DNA of 64,000 nt from an uncultured Prevotellaceae bacterium (GTDB lineage Bacteria; Bacteroidota; Bacteroidia; Bacteroidales; Bacteroidaceae), in assembly GCA_900316315.1 (NCBI GenBank), contig ONCK01000008.1, positions 1 to 64,000 of the forward strand, in the 5' to 3' direction. Made by a program: the position numbers and the translations under genes. The notes under the pieces were generated by a model. The model was not told the DNA's origin. It ran no database searches and saw only the letters and a program-made list of their open reading frames with translations. Of this stretch, positions 20,213 to 29,067 are shown piece by piece. Within the stretch, counting starts at the first letter, position 1; each line of letters begins with the position of its first letter.

Positions 20213-22828
20213 CTACTGCATGCCGTTGTCTTCAGACATAGGCTCTCGCATGCCTCTGCCATTGCTGTCCCGGGAATCATCATCGCCGATTGTACGCGAC
20301 GTCCTCTTGACCTTTGTATTGAGGGAGCCTAAGCGATAGCGCACACCCACACCAAATCTGAGGAAATCGACGCGCGTACGTGATATATTGCGGTAAGTGT
20401 CGGTCGTAGTCGCGTTGGTAAAGTGATGATAGCGGTGCAGGAAGTTTCCGGCAAAGACATTGACAGTCATACGGTCCTGCTTAAAGAATGATTTGTTGAT
20501 ACTCAATCGATAGAAGTAGAAGTTTGCGCTCTTGCCCTGCAGACTGTATCGTCCCGTGGCGCCTCCTCCGTGAAGGTTAATCTTGACCCGCCAAGGCAAA
20601 GTCTGCTGTATGCCGCCGAAAGCATAGGCTTGGAAGCCGTAATTGTGGTCTCCGGTACGTGCTACCTTGTAGTCTGAATAGCTGGCTCCGCCGTTGAGAT
20701 TAAAGCGCGTCGTAGTTGTGATATTCCACATGACGAACTGGTTAAGCGAGAGCACTTTGCTATGAAGGAAGTTGTCGTATGTAGTGTTGAGGACGCCGTT
20801 GCTGTCAAGGAAGGTGTAGTCTGTGAGACCGTCGTTGCTGAGAGAGTAGGTCAAGGTCGTATTGAGGCTGAGCGAGGGGCCGTAGTTGCTGTAGCCCAGC
20901 TCAAAGTTGTGAGCCTTCTCGCTTTTCAAGTGAGCGTTACCGTAGCTCTGGCTCTCGTAGACTTTGTGTGTGACGTACGGGGAGAGCATGTCGATGCCTG
21001 GGCGATCGATGCGCATATTGTAGCCCAGACGCAGCATCTGCGTCTCGCTTAAGTTGTAGCCCATGCTCAGAGAGGGAACCAAGTCGCCGATATTTGAGGT
21101 AAACGCCTCGCGCTTACCGTTGGGGTAGTCCGCTTTCACGTGGTAGTACTCGTATCGTGCGCCGGCCACGAGCTTGAAGTTGGACAACTTGTAAGCATAC
21201 TCGCCGTATGCGGCGCTTATATATCCGCGGTGGCGGTAATTGAGCGAGCGCTCTTCGTCTATCTGAAAGGCATCAGTCGTACCTGAGGTACGCGTCATCT
21301 CGATATTGTTGCTCTTATTGAGACGATAGATATACTTGAGGCCGGTGCTGATCGTATGGTGTGTGCCCAGAGGCGTGGAGAAGTCGAGCTGCGCCGTATG
21401 CTCATAGCTCTTGTTGTCGGGATCTGCGTACTGGTCGGTCAGAGAGTAGGGCAAATTGTACAGATTGTCATATGTACTCGTCTGCTTGTTGCGGCTCGGA
21501 TCCATACTGAAGCGATAAGAGAGCGTCAAGGTCGGCTGCTCTGCATCGCTGCCGTCACCTGCCTCGTCACCGCCGCCACGCGGACCGCCGCCCGGGCCAC
21601 CCCGGTGTCCTCCTTGCGGGCCCTGCGGTGTACTGGCCTTAGCCGCATCTGCCTTTTTATCGTCCTTGCGTCCGAAGGTGTGCTGGTAGTCCACACTGCC
21701 GTCTACGCTGAAGCGAGAGTTACGGCTTCTGGAGTACAAGTCATAGCCATACTGACGTTCGCCTGCCATATTATACATATTATAAAAGGTCTCTCCCTTG
21801 CTGCGTCCCGAATGGCCCCACAGTCCGCCGGAGACACTGAGCAAATTGTGCTCATCAAATTCGTAGCTGCCCTCTATCTCTCCGTGATGGAACTGATTAC
21901 GGCGGTCATACTGGCGGCCTTGGCTTGTGAAGAGGTGGTTGGTTTCCTCTGCAAAGACTTCGCGTTCGCTGCTAGACTTGGTATCTGACTCCCACAAGTG
22001 ACATCCGGTACCGTAGTCAGCACTTAGGGTTAGCTTGCCTATTTGTGTCATGCCGAAGAAACCGAATCCCAGGCCGTGATTGTCGAAGCGCAAGTTGGGG
22101 GTCAGACTATATCCTGTCGTGCGCGTATCGGCGACCGTCACGATATTGAGTACGCCGGCCACACCCTCGGCGTCGTAGCGGGCGCCGGGGTTGGTGATGA
22201 CCTCAATCTTCTTGATGGCACTGGCGGGAAAGTTCTTGAGAATCTCAGACGGGTTATTGCTCATCATCTGATTGGGCTTGCCATTGACATATACCTTGAA
22301 GCTTGAGTTGCCGTTGACCTGTATATTGTCCTCCCCGTCCACGGTCACCATAGGCACCTTGCGGAGCATCTCAATAGCCGTATTGGTCTGGGCATCGGGG
22401 TCGTCAGCCACACTATAAGCGATCTTGTCCACTTCTGCCTTGACCAGCGGCTTCTGCGCCTTGACAGTGACGACACCAAGTGTCGCATCCTGACTGGAGA
22501 CAAGCAGTTTGCCGAGGCCAACCGACTTGCGGGTATCCGACAGAGTCACCTGACGCTCGATTGGCCGCTTGCCGATGCTATTGATCGTCAGCCTATAAGC
22601 ACCAGGTTTGGGAGTGGCGATGCTGAATTTGCCATCAACTTCCGTCAGTCCCGTAGCGACCGGCATCTTGCCGCCTGCGGGAAACAGACGTACTGTGGCG
22701 TAAGACTCTGCCGTACCGCTAAGCGAATCGACAACCTGACCTCTCACCTGGTAGGCGGCGGTCTTTTGGGCGCTGACGCCTGAAAATGCAGAGAGCAACA
22801 GGACCAGCGAAATCAAGAAATGTCTCAT
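20213..22828 (-). CDS. TonB-dependent receptor-like outer-membrane beta-barrel protein
   Basis: The 871-residue protein has a signal peptide (1-20), a carboxypeptidase-regulatory-like domain (about 25-105), a plug domain (about 115-235, with VDGEDNIQVNGNSSFKVYVN and IEVITNPGARYDAEGVAGVL) and a C-terminal barrel (about 250-840) of the OMP_b-brl_3 type. It should import or sense a ligand across the outer membrane; the ligand cannot be told. A Gly/Pro/Arg-rich, Asp-rich segment at about 395-430 lies in a predicted surface loop. No SusD partner is next to it. The tail after the barrel is charged and ends in an unusual Met-Gln, not the aromatic residue common in barrels. Confidence 0.85.
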   Translation of the reverse strand: MRHFLISLVLLLSAFSGVSAQKTAAYQVRGQVVDSLSGTAESYATVRLFPAGGKMPVATGLTEVDGKFSIATPKPGAYRLTINSIGKRPIERQVTLSDTRKSVGLGKLLVSSQDATLGVVTVKAQKPLVKAEVDKIAYSVADDPDAQTNTAIEMLRKVPMVTVDGEDNIQVNGNSSFKVYVNGKPNQMMSNNPSEILKNFPASAIKKIEVITNPGARYDAEGVAGVLNIVTVADTRTTGYSLTPNLRFDNHGLGFGFFGMTQIGKLTLSADYGTGCHLWESDTKSSSEREVFAEETNHLFTSQGRQYDRRNQFHHGEIEGSYEFDEHNLLSVSGGLWGHSGRSKGETFYNMYNMAGERQYGYDLYSRSRNSRFSVDGSVDYQHTFGRKDDKKADAAKASTPQGPQGGHRGGPGGGPRGGGDEAGDGSDAEQPTLTLSYRFSMDPSRNKQTSTYDNLYNLPYSLTDQYADPDNKSYEHTAQLDFSTPLGTHHTISTGLKYIYRLNKSNNIEMTRTSGTTDAFQIDEERSLNYRHRGYISAAYGEYAYKLSNFKLVAGARYEYYHVKADYPNGKREAFTSNIGDLVPSLSMGYNLSETQMLRLGYNMRIDRPGIDMLSPYVTHKVYESQSYGNAHLKSEKAHNFELGYSNYGPSLSLNTTLTYSLSNDGLTDYTFLDSNGVLNTTYDNFLHSKVLSLNQFVMWNITTTTRFNLNGGASYSDYKVARTGDHNYGFQAYAFGGIQQTLPWRVKINLHGGGATGRYSLQGKSANFYFYRLSINKSFFKQDRMTVNVFAGNFLHRYHHFTNATTTDTYRNISRTRVDFLRFGVGVRYRLGSLNTKVKRTSRTIGDDDSRDSNGRGMREPMSEDNGMQ

Positions 22829-22873
22829 GTGAAAATGTTTCCGTATTTATAAATGTGTGGCGTCCTTAGAACG

Positions 22874-22902
22874 CAAAAATATGTGCGTAGCGAGGGGACC
22901 AA
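22874..22902 (-). promoter_or_regulatory. Promoter of the receptor gene
   Basis: -7 box TATTTTTG (22874-22881) and TTG (22900-22902) spaced 18 bp, about 45 bp ahead of the start. Confidence 0.6.
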
Positions 22903-23185
22903 GTGAAGTCTCCGTATAGAGGGGACAAGGGTTACCTGACCGTTTGGATGATATCAGATAGTTGAGGCTTGCGACTGCAAACGGGCGCAAAGGTACTAAA
23001 ATCTTGCTAATTCTCAAGGAGTTTTACCTATCATTTATCTGTCGGGCAACAAGATTAACCTGTTGCCCGAGATGTACGCCCGAGTCACCGCTCTACCTGC
23101 ACCTGCCATCGTAGCGTCTCTTGCCGCAGATGCAAGAGCCATGATGAAAACGTCGGTTCCGGCACTTGACGCCCGCTGGACAGGG
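22903..23185. other. Intergenic, holds an inverted repeat
   Basis: TCGGGCAACA (23042-23051) pairs with 23061-23070. No T-run follows on the minus strand, so it is at best a weak terminator of the helicase gene. Nothing else is recognisable. Confidence 0.45.
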
Positions 23186-24523
23186 CTATGGTTTCATCAG
23201 TTCAATCTTGGTCGACAGCTTTTTGATCTTTTCGCCCTGGCACTGGGAGATAATCTGCCGCACACGGCTTCTGAGTACTGCTACATAGGCCCAATGCTCC
23301 CCCATGTCTATACGCCCAATATCGTCTCTCCGAGCTCCTCCCTGCTTACACAGAAAGCCGACGACATCGCCCTTGCTCAGCTTGTCCTTGCGTCCCTTGC
23401 CGATATATACTGACACCCACTTGGAAGGTGCTGGCGGTGCGTAGGGAGGTCGCAGGTCGTACTCTTCAAAGTCTACGCCCTCATACTGAGGCTCCGTCTC
23501 TCCGGGTGCGAGGATCAGGTAGGAGTCTCCGTTTTGGTCCCAGCGGCCTGTACGGCCACAACGGTGCAGATAGTCCTCCGGACGTGCCGGCTGATGGTAG
23601 TGTACGACGTGTCTGAGCGTGGGGATGTCAAGCCCGCGCGCGCTGAGGTCGGTTGAGACAAGCACATTGGCCGCCCCACCGGCAAAGAGGTAGAGACTCC
23701 GTTCCCGCTCGCGCTGCTCCATGCCGCCGTGGAAGAGACTTACGCTATAGCCTTGGCCGCGCAAAAACTGTCCCACTCTGTCTACGCTCTCACGGTAGCC
23801 GACAAAGACGACCGCCTGTTGCTGACCAAACTTACTGAGTAGCATGCGGAGTGTCTCGAGTTTGTCCCGCTGCGGACTACGTACAATATAGTGTGTGATG
23901 CGGGCCTTCTGGCGGGAAGAAGACGGCGACAGATAGTCGAGCACCACTGGCCTGCGTCGCGTCAGGCCCATAAATGCAGGGATTTCCGGGGCGTCTGTCG
24001 CCGAGACAAGCACACTGCGGCGCACTCCCGTCAGGCGGCGCACGATGCGCCCCAGTTCGTCTTGAAACTTGAGCTCGAGCATCTTGTCAAACTCGTCGAT
24101 GACAAGCATCCGGATGCCGTCTGCAGCAAAGTTGCCCTTGTCCAGATGGTCATTGATGCGACCCGGAGTACCCACGATGAGCTGCGGCTGTATATTGTTG
24201 AGTTGCCGGTGTTCATCCATGGCAGGTCGGCCACCGTGGAGGCAGCAGGCACGCAGCGGCGTCCCCATGCGGGTAAAGACGGAAAAGGTCTGCTCCGCCA
24301 GTTCGCGGGTAGGAGACAGCACCAGGGCCTGCGGCTCAGCCTTCTCGCTATCCAGTGCGGAGACGAGAGGCAACAGAAAGGCCAGCGTCTTACCTGTGCC
24401 GGTCGGGGCCAGCAATACGGTATCAGCATTGGCCGTTATCACGGATACAGCGTTGCGCTGCATCTCACTAAGCTGGGATATGCCCAGACGGGATAGGATA
24501 TCGGGGGTATGAATCTCTGGCAT
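23186..24523 (-). CDS. DEAD-box RNA helicase with DbpA-type RNA-binding domain
   Basis: The start is set at 24523 (MPEIHTPDILSRLGI), where the Q-motif region begins; an upstream in-frame Met adds 29 unlike residues. Motifs in the 445-residue protein are the Q motif (SEMQRNAV), I APTGTGKT (39-46), Ia PTRELAEQ, Ib GTPGRI, II DEFD instead of DEAD, III SAT, IV-V TDLSARGLDIP and VI HRCGRTGR. The last 75 residues (KWVSVYIGKGRKDKLSKGDV onward) form a DbpA-like RNA-binding domain, which in E. coli targets helix 92 of 23S rRNA. The likely role is a late step in large-subunit assembly. Confidence 0.88.
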   Translation of the reverse strand: MPEIHTPDILSRLGISQLSEMQRNAVSVITANADTVLLAPTGTGKTLAFLLPLVSALDSEKAEPQALVLSPTRELAEQTFSVFTRMGTPLRACCLHGGRPAMDEHRQLNNIQPQLIVGTPGRINDHLDKGNFAADGIRMLVIDEFDKMLELKFQDELGRIVRRLTGVRRSVLVSATDAPEIPAFMGLTRRRPVVLDYLSPSSSRQKARITHYIVRSPQRDKLETLRMLLSKFGQQQAVVFVGYRESVDRVGQFLRGQGYSVSLFHGGMEQRERERSLYLFAGGAANVLVSTDLSARGLDIPTLRHVVHYHQPARPEDYLHRCGRTGRWDQNGDSYLILAPGETEPQYEGVDFEEYDLRPPYAPPAPSKWVSVYIGKGRKDKLSKGDVVGFLCKQGGARRDDIGRIDMGEHWAYVAVLRSRVRQIISQCQGEKIKKLSTKIELMKP

Positions 24524-24639
24524 GGGTCTTCGTAAAATTGGGTCTTGCTCTTGTCTGTAGCCACTTGACAGTATAAGGAGCGGTTCTGATAGGTCACCAG
24601 CTCCTGTCAACAGGTATACGAAGCAGGATCGGACTCGCG

Positions 24640-25350
24640 TCAGTCGCCAAATCGATAGCGCAGCAGGGTCAGGATAGCCTGCAGTCCGTCCTTGGCACGT
24701 ATCTTCTTGCCCTGCTCAAAACTGCGCGGGCGGTAGTGTATCGGGACCTCGGGGATGCGGTATCCGCGACGGGCAATCTTGGCTGTCACCTCAGGACAAA
24801 ACTCAAATCCTTCGCACTTAAGCGGGATAGACTTAAGGATCTCCGTGCGAAACATCTTGTAGCATGTCGCCTCGTCGGTGATGTGAAGGCCGTAGAGCAG
24901 ATTGGCCACCCACGCGAGCACCTTGTTGCCGAAGTAGAAAGTACTACCTTGAGCCTCAGCGTCAGCTTCGAGGAAACGGCTGCCGTAGAGTACCGGCAGA
25001 TTCTCGTCTACCATCTTGGCAAACATCGCCGCGAAATCGCGGGGGTCGAGCTCGTCATCGCCATCTTGGATGACCACATAGTCACCCGTCACATATTGCA
25101 GCGCCGTCCGTATACCGGCGCCCTTGCCGCGGTTGTGGGCATGGTCTATCAGGCGGATGTCGGCCTCAGGATGGGCATCCATAAAAGCCTGAGCCTGATC
25201 ATGCGTATCATCACGGCTGCCGTCGTTGACCACGATGAGCTCCAGCTGAGCATCATGGGCAAGGTGCAACCCACAGACCTTATCCATGATAATCTGGATA
25301 TGGCTCCCTTCATTGTAGGCAGGCATGATGACAGACAACTTGTGACTCAT
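24640..25350 (-). CDS. Family 2 glycosyltransferase (dolichol-phosphate-mannose synthase-like)
   Basis: The 236-residue protein has a GT-A fold: VIMPAYNEGSHI at the N-terminus, NDGSRDDT (nucleotide binding), HNRGKGAGIRTAL, the DxD region QDGDDELDPRDF and YGSRF. It lacks C-terminal membrane helices, like the soluble polyprenyl-phosphate mannose/glucose synthases of this family. It probably transfers a sugar from a nucleotide donor to undecaprenyl phosphate or a glycolipid. It is followed 116 bp later by the helicase gene. Its promoter lies at 25376-25405. Confidence 0.85.
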   Translation of the reverse strand: MSHKLSVIMPAYNEGSHIQIIMDKVCGLHLAHDAQLELIVVNDGSRDDTHDQAQAFMDAHPEADIRLIDHAHNRGKGAGIRTALQYVTGDYVVIQDGDDELDPRDFAAMFAKMVDENLPVLYGSRFLEADAEAQGSTFYFGNKVLAWVANLLYGLHITDEATCYKMFRTEILKSIPLKCEGFEFCPEVTAKIARRGYRIPEVPIHYRPRSFEQGKKIRAKDGLQAILTLLRYRFGD

Positions 25351-25375
25351 AGACGAGTGTGACTGATACTTAATG

Positions 25376-25405
25376 CAAAGGTAACAATTTTAGAAGAATG
25401 ACCAA
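25376..25405 (-). promoter_or_regulatory. Promoter of the glycosyltransferase gene
   Basis: TACCTTTG (25376-25383) with TTG (25403-25405) 19 bp upstream. The short plus-strand frame at 25398-25592 overlaps this promoter. Confidence 0.65.
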
Positions 25406-25490
25406 GCTACCCGACGCGAATAATACACACAATACCACATTTTTATTTCCTGCCGCGGGAGCTGCTCCGGGCTTGGCCAATGCTTATATA

Positions 25491-25574
25491 TCAGACCTTC
25501 TCCAAAATACATCAGACCTTTTGAAAAAAACGTCGGACTTGGTTCCTTCCAAGTCCGACATTGTCTCACCTACG
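25491..25574 (+). repeat. Four-unit 21-nt-phased repeat
   Basis: Anchors TCAGAC, TCAGAC, TCGGAC and TCCGAC start at 25491, 25512, 25533 and 25554, exactly 21 nt apart. The first two units also share ACCTT after the anchor. The last two pair with each other to form the terminator at 25532-25559. Read in frame, the units would encode heptads SDLLQNT, SDLLKKT, SDLVPSK and SDIVSPT, close to those at 48158 and inside mtaB. Confidence 0.75.
25524..25559 (-). terminator. Terminator of the pseudouridine synthase gene
   Basis: An 11-bp perfect stem (25532-25542 with 25549-25559), followed on the minus strand by a run of seven T. Confidence 0.85.
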
Positions 25575-25624
25575 GGGCAATGGCCTTGGTAGGTAGCGAA
25601 GATTATACACCGACACAGCCCTCC

Positions 25625-26323
25625 TCATATCTCTGGAGCGACGGACTCATCGAGCTGGCTGCGGAAGGACTGCCACAGATTGCCTCCCGGGAGCGGAGCA
25701 AAGAGACTGATGGTTTTGTGGCTCACGGGGTGCTCAAAAGCGATATGCCAAGCGTGCAACGAGATACTGCCGTCAGAATTACTGCGCCGGGCCCCGTACT
25801 TGAGATCGCCCTTGATAGGACAGCCCATGTGGGACAGTTGACAGCGTATCTGGTGATGGCGGCCCGTCAGGAGACGCACGCCCAGGAGGAAGTAGCGGTC
25901 GGAAGTGGCCAAGAGCCGATAGCGCAGCCGCGCCAGCTTGGCCTCGCCGCGCTGACCGGGGACCACATACGACTTGTTTTGCTTCTCATTGCGCACGAGC
26001 CAGTCTTCCAGTTCACCCTCGTCCTCCTGAGGACGCCGCTCCACGATGGCGAGATACGTCTTGGCGACCTGTCCCAATCGAAAGAGCTCATTCATGCGCG
26101 AGAGTCCCTTGCTCGTGCGTGCAAAGACGACCAGCCCGCTCACAGGCCGGTCCAGGCGATGCGTCACACCGAGGTAGACCTCCCCAGGCTTGGCATACTG
26201 CTCCTTGATATAGGCCTTGACCTCGTCACAGAGTGTCTTGTCGCCCGTCTTGTCGCCCTGCACAATCTCACCAGCCGCCTTGGAGACGACGATGATATGA
26301 TTATCCTCGTAGAGTACCTGCAT
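25625..26323 (-). CDS. RluA-family pseudouridine synthase
   Basis: The start MQVLYEDNHIIVVSKAAGEI at 26323 gives the usual family N-terminus, a 232-residue catalytic domain without an S4 domain. The catalytic motif is HRLDRPVSGLVVFART, whose Asp attacks uridine; other markers are KTYLAIV, the LLTGRHHQIRCQL block and GDLKYGA. It isomerises specific uridines in rRNA or tRNA, but the site cannot be read from sequence. It lies 88 bp after fabG and before a clear terminator, so it probably closes that transcript. Confidence 0.9.
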   Translation of the reverse strand: MQVLYEDNHIIVVSKAAGEIVQGDKTGDKTLCDEVKAYIKEQYAKPGEVYLGVTHRLDRPVSGLVVFARTSKGLSRMNELFRLGQVAKTYLAIVERRPQEDEGELEDWLVRNEKQNKSYVVPGQRGEAKLARLRYRLLATSDRYFLLGVRLLTGRHHQIRCQLSHMGCPIKGDLKYGARRSNSDGSISLHAWHIAFEHPVSHKTISLFAPLPGGNLWQSFRSQLDESVAPEI

Positions 26324-26411
26324 ATGTATGGACAAAAGGTAAAAAAAAGGCCCTGTCCCCGAGCTCTGCAGCATCTGGGCCAAAGCCTATCGTGATTGGT
26401 CTGAGTACAAA

Positions 26412-27158
26412 CTACATATTCATACCGCCGTCTACCTGAATCACCTGACCGCTGACATAGGAGCTCAGGTCACTGGCCAGATAGATAGCCGTATTGGCGA
26501 TATCCTCTACCGTGCCGCCGCGACGAAGTGGTATCTTGTTGATCCACTGCTTGCGGATCTCCTCAGGCAGTGCCTGCGTCATCGCTGTATCGATAAATCC
26601 GGGGGCGATAGCATTGGCTCTGATACCCTTGGGACCCATCTCCTGACCGATACTCTTGGCCAGGGCAATCAGACCAGCCTTGGAGGCGGCATAGTTGCAC
26701 TGACCGGCATTGCCATGTACGCCTACAACGCTCGCCATATTGATGATGGAGCCCTTACGCTGCCTCATCATAATAGGTACACAGGCATGGATGAAATTGA
26801 ATGCGCTCTTGAGGTTGACAGCGATGACTGCATCCCACTGAGCCTCGGTCATACGCAGCATCAGACCGTCCTTGGTGATGCCGGCATTGTTGACCAGGAT
26901 ATCGATTGAGCCGAAGTCAGCCTTTACCTTGCCGACGACTTCCTCTGTCTGAGCAAAGTCGGCTGCATTGGAGGCGTAGCCGATGCACTTGACACCCTTG
27001 GCTGCAATTTCTGCCTCGGTAGCCTTGCCGTTTTCATCGATGGCAAGATCTGTGAAAGCGATGTTGGCGCCTTCTTCTGCAAACTTGAGGGCAATGGCCT
27101 TGCCAATGCCGCGTGCAGCACCTGTGATGAGTGCTGTCTTTCCTGTTAATAATCCCAT
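26412..27158 (-). CDS. fabG: 3-oxoacyl-ACP reductase
   Basis: This 248-residue short-chain dehydrogenase has TGAARGIG (12-19) for NADPH, the NNAG motif, and the catalytic set Ser in MASVVG, Tyr156 and Lys160 in YAASKAG. The C-terminal SSYVSGQVIQVDGGMNM ending is typical of FabG, which reduces 3-oxoacyl-ACP in fatty-acid elongation. It lies downstream of a TetR-type regulator on the same strand, with a 338-bp gap that contains its own -7 box, and upstream of the pseudouridine synthase gene. Confidence 0.93.
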   Translation of the reverse strand: MGLLTGKTALITGAARGIGKAIALKFAEEGANIAFTDLAIDENGKATEAEIAAKGVKCIGYASNAADFAQTEEVVGKVKADFGSIDILVNNAGITKDGLMLRMTEAQWDAVIAVNLKSAFNFIHACVPIMMRQRKGSIINMASVVGVHGNAGQCNYAASKAGLIALAKSIGQEMGPKGIRANAIAPGFIDTAMTQALPEEIRKQWINKIPLRRGGTVEDIANTAIYLASDLSSYVSGQVIQVDGGMNM

Positions 27159-27496
27159 TTAATTGTTTATATAATTGATTATAAATGATTTACAAAACAA
27201 AATATCTTGATGACCGTTTACTAAATCCGTCTGGGTACGTCAATCAGCCTATAAGTTTCCACCCCTATCTGACATATATCGAAAACAAAGATAACAAAAA
27301 ACAGACATTCCGCATATCTCAGCACGCCGGAAGATTTACAGACTTGTGTCTTTCACTTGTCGCGACAATGGTCTGAAATGCAGTCAATACGGCGACTGCA
27401 CTGATCCTTGCCGTCATCTCCCGACAGACCGCCACCATGCGTCTATGCATACGTTTGTCCCCCATTACAAATGGCTGGCTCCCGATATTGCTCAAA
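27159..27496. other. Space between tetR and fabG
   Basis: It holds a minus-strand -7 box TATCTTTG at 27286-27293, which would give fabG a leader of about 125 nt. No TTTG is seen at -33. No gene is supported. Confidence 0.45.
27286..27293 (-). promoter_or_regulatory. Candidate -7 box of fabG
   Basis: TATCTTTG on the minus strand. The -33 element is not recognisable. Confidence 0.45.
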
Positions 27497-28111
27497 TCAA
27501 TAGTTGGTCGGATAGATACCCAGAGCCCTGCGGACAATCGTAGTGACAGCCGGACGACTCTCCTCCACGGAGATGCCATCACCTAGACGGCCAAATATAT
27601 AGGGCACCTCCAGCCCCTTGAGTGTATAGTGGATAATGTCGGCCGTCAGACTGATATTCTCGATGCGAAACTTGCCTTTGTCGCAGCCGTCCTTGAGCAC
27701 TTGACGGAAGAGCTCCAACTCGTCGTGGTCAAAAGCCTTGCGTACACGCTCTACCATCCAGATGTTGCGAAAAAACTCCGCCCTCAAGTTGCCATTGCGC
27801 GTGACCGCCTCCTTGATCATATTGAGGTGGGTGTAAATGAGCAGGATGATCTTTTGCTCAGAGTCCATATCGCGCGTGGCGACTTCCTCCATCTTGTCAG
27901 AGAGACGCTCCATCTCTGTCTCAATCACCGCATAGTAGATCTCCTCCTTATTTTTGAAATATGTATACAGCGTGCGGCGCCCTTTCTTCGAGGCGATGGC
28001 GATATCATTCATCGTAGTGCCCTCCAGCCCCTTGACGGCGAAGAGATGGCGCGCCGTGTCGACAAAGAGACTCCTCGTTTTGGATATTGACATAGCTGAT
28101 TTATTTGGCAT
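27497..28111 (-). CDS. TetR/AcrR family regulator
   Basis: The helix-turn-helix is at about residues 10-60: TARHLFAVKGLEGTTMNDIA, then IASKKGRRTLYTYFKNKEEI, very characteristic of TetR. The C-terminal half is a helical ligand domain, unrecognised in detail. The start at 28111 (MPNKSAMSISKTRS) is chosen; a Met at 28093 is also possible and closer to the usual family start. Its place upstream of fabG suggests control of fatty-acid genes or itself, but no operator was identified. Confidence 0.85.
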   Translation of the reverse strand: MPNKSAMSISKTRSLFVDTARHLFAVKGLEGTTMNDIAIASKKGRRTLYTYFKNKEEIYYAVIETEMERLSDKMEEVATRDMDSEQKIILLIYTHLNMIKEAVTRNGNLRAEFFRNIWMVERVRKAFDHDELELFRQVLKDGCDKGKFRIENISLTADIIHYTLKGLEVPYIFGRLGDGISVEESRPAVTTIVRRALGIYPTNY

Positions 28112-28152
28112 AAGGCGCAGGCTCGGTACCTGCACGTCCTATATTGTTTGTG

Positions 28153-28183
28153 CAAAAATACTTTTTATCCGCGATTTGACCAA
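28153..28183 (-). promoter_or_regulatory. Promoter of the TetR-type gene
   Basis: TATTTTTG (28153-28160) with TTG (28181-28183) 20 bp upstream. Confidence 0.6.
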
Positions 28184-28253
28184 GCAGAAAAGGCACAAAA
28201 GTCGTCCAAAAATCTTATTTGTTCGTCTATAATATATTTTTAAAGGATTTTTC

Positions 28254-28284
28254 TTGCTTTTGGCTCAGATTTGTTGTACCTTTG
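28254..28284 (+). promoter_or_regulatory. Promoter of tRNA-Met
   Basis: TTG (28254-28256), 20-bp spacer, TACCTTTG (28277-28284), 18 bp before the tRNA 5' end. Confidence 0.7.
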
Positions 28285-28302
28285 CAGTCGCAAATAAGAA
28301 AT

Positions 28303-28375
28303 CGCGGAGTGGAGCAGTTGGTAGCTCGCCAGGCTCATAACCTGGAGGTCGCTAGTTCGAGTCCAGCCTCCGCCA
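28303..28375 (+). tRNA. tRNA-Met(CAT), initiator type
   Basis: The 73-nt sequence folds into a cloverleaf with anticodon loop CTCATAA. Two initiator hallmarks are visible: no pair between base 1 and base 72 (C opposite C), and A11-T24 in the D-stem (GAGC with GCTC). The anticodon stem CCAGG/CCTGG has A29-T41 instead of the usual third G-C pair of initiators, and the T-stem (GCTAG/CCAGC) has an A-C mismatch. CCA is not encoded. It has its own promoter and terminator. Confidence 0.88.
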
Positions 28376-28388
28376 CTAAACGAAGACA

Positions 28389-28428
28389 AGAGGGTGAAAG
28401 TTTCATTGAAACTTTCGCCCTCTACTTT
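28389..28428 (+). terminator. Terminator after tRNA-Met
   Basis: A 16-bp stem with one mismatch (28389-28404 with 28407-28422), then TACTTTTG. Confidence 0.85.
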
Positions 28429-28688
28429 TGTATCCGCGCTCACCGACCTACAAAACTTGACCGACGGAGTAGAAGGTCTGCAGCCAATCAGCGAAAGGCA
28501 AAAACTTCATCGCCGCCAGCGGGACGTCAGCATGCCGTCTCTCCCCCGCGCTCATGTCAGGCCAGAAAGCATACCCCGCAGCGTGAACTCTCTAACCTGC
28601 AACCCAAGCAGCATGTACAAGGTCCGATATGGTATGAAAGCAAAACGCTGCAACAATATCTCTGGCGCTTTTCGGGAAACGCAGGGTG

Positions 28689-29066
28689 CTATTTATTGTT
28701 TGTGATACGGAAGTAGACGGTATCGCTTAGCGTCGTGCCCATGCCGTTCGTCGCATAACTTACAGCATAGTAGGACCCGGCTTGCAGGCTGTCCACCACC
28801 GCAGAAAAAGCATAGGATGCAGAATCCATCTCTATCTCATTGGACAGGGTATCGTTGCCCCAGTAAAACCCACACGACAGAAGTCCGCTATTGTGACTCT
28901 CGCCCACCACACCGGTAAGGCGACAGCTGTCACCCGAAGCCGCTGCCGTACACACTACCCCCTCAGGCACGCGGGGCATCTCGTCACTGCGGTCTTCACC
29001 AGAGCATCCCGCCAACATGACAACGGCCAGCACAAAAAGCAACATCCGACAGATGGGACTCTTCAT
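28689..29066 (-). CDS. Small predicted lipoprotein
   Basis: The start at 29066 (MKSPICRMLLFVLAVVMLAG) directly follows the stop of the DUF4250 gene, with 1 bp between. The signal ends MLAGC with Cys at residue 21. The rest (about 105 residues) has a beta-rich pattern with GYWGN-like turns and resembles a single fibronectin-like or Ig-like domain (SLQAGSYYAVSYATNGMGT), but I cannot assign a family firmly. It should be lipid-anchored in the envelope. An earlier in-frame Met at 29102 lies inside the upstream gene and is less likely. Confidence 0.6.
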   Translation of the reverse strand: MKSPICRMLLFVLAVVMLAGCSGEDRSDEMPRVPEGVVCTAAASGDSCRLTGVVGESHNSGLLSCGFYWGNDTLSNEIEMDSASYAFSAVVDSLQAGSYYAVSYATNGMGTTLSDTVYFRITNNK

Positions 29067-29067
29067 T

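Noticed and set aside
25491-25574. CRISPR array
   Set aside because: Units of 21 nt vary along their length with only a short anchor conserved, too short for repeat plus spacer. No cas gene is in the window.
25398-25592. 64-codon plus-strand frame with SDxxxxx heptads
   Set aside because: It overlaps a promoter and a terminator of minus-strand genes and has no promoter of its own. The heptads are better explained by the 21-nt DNA repeat.
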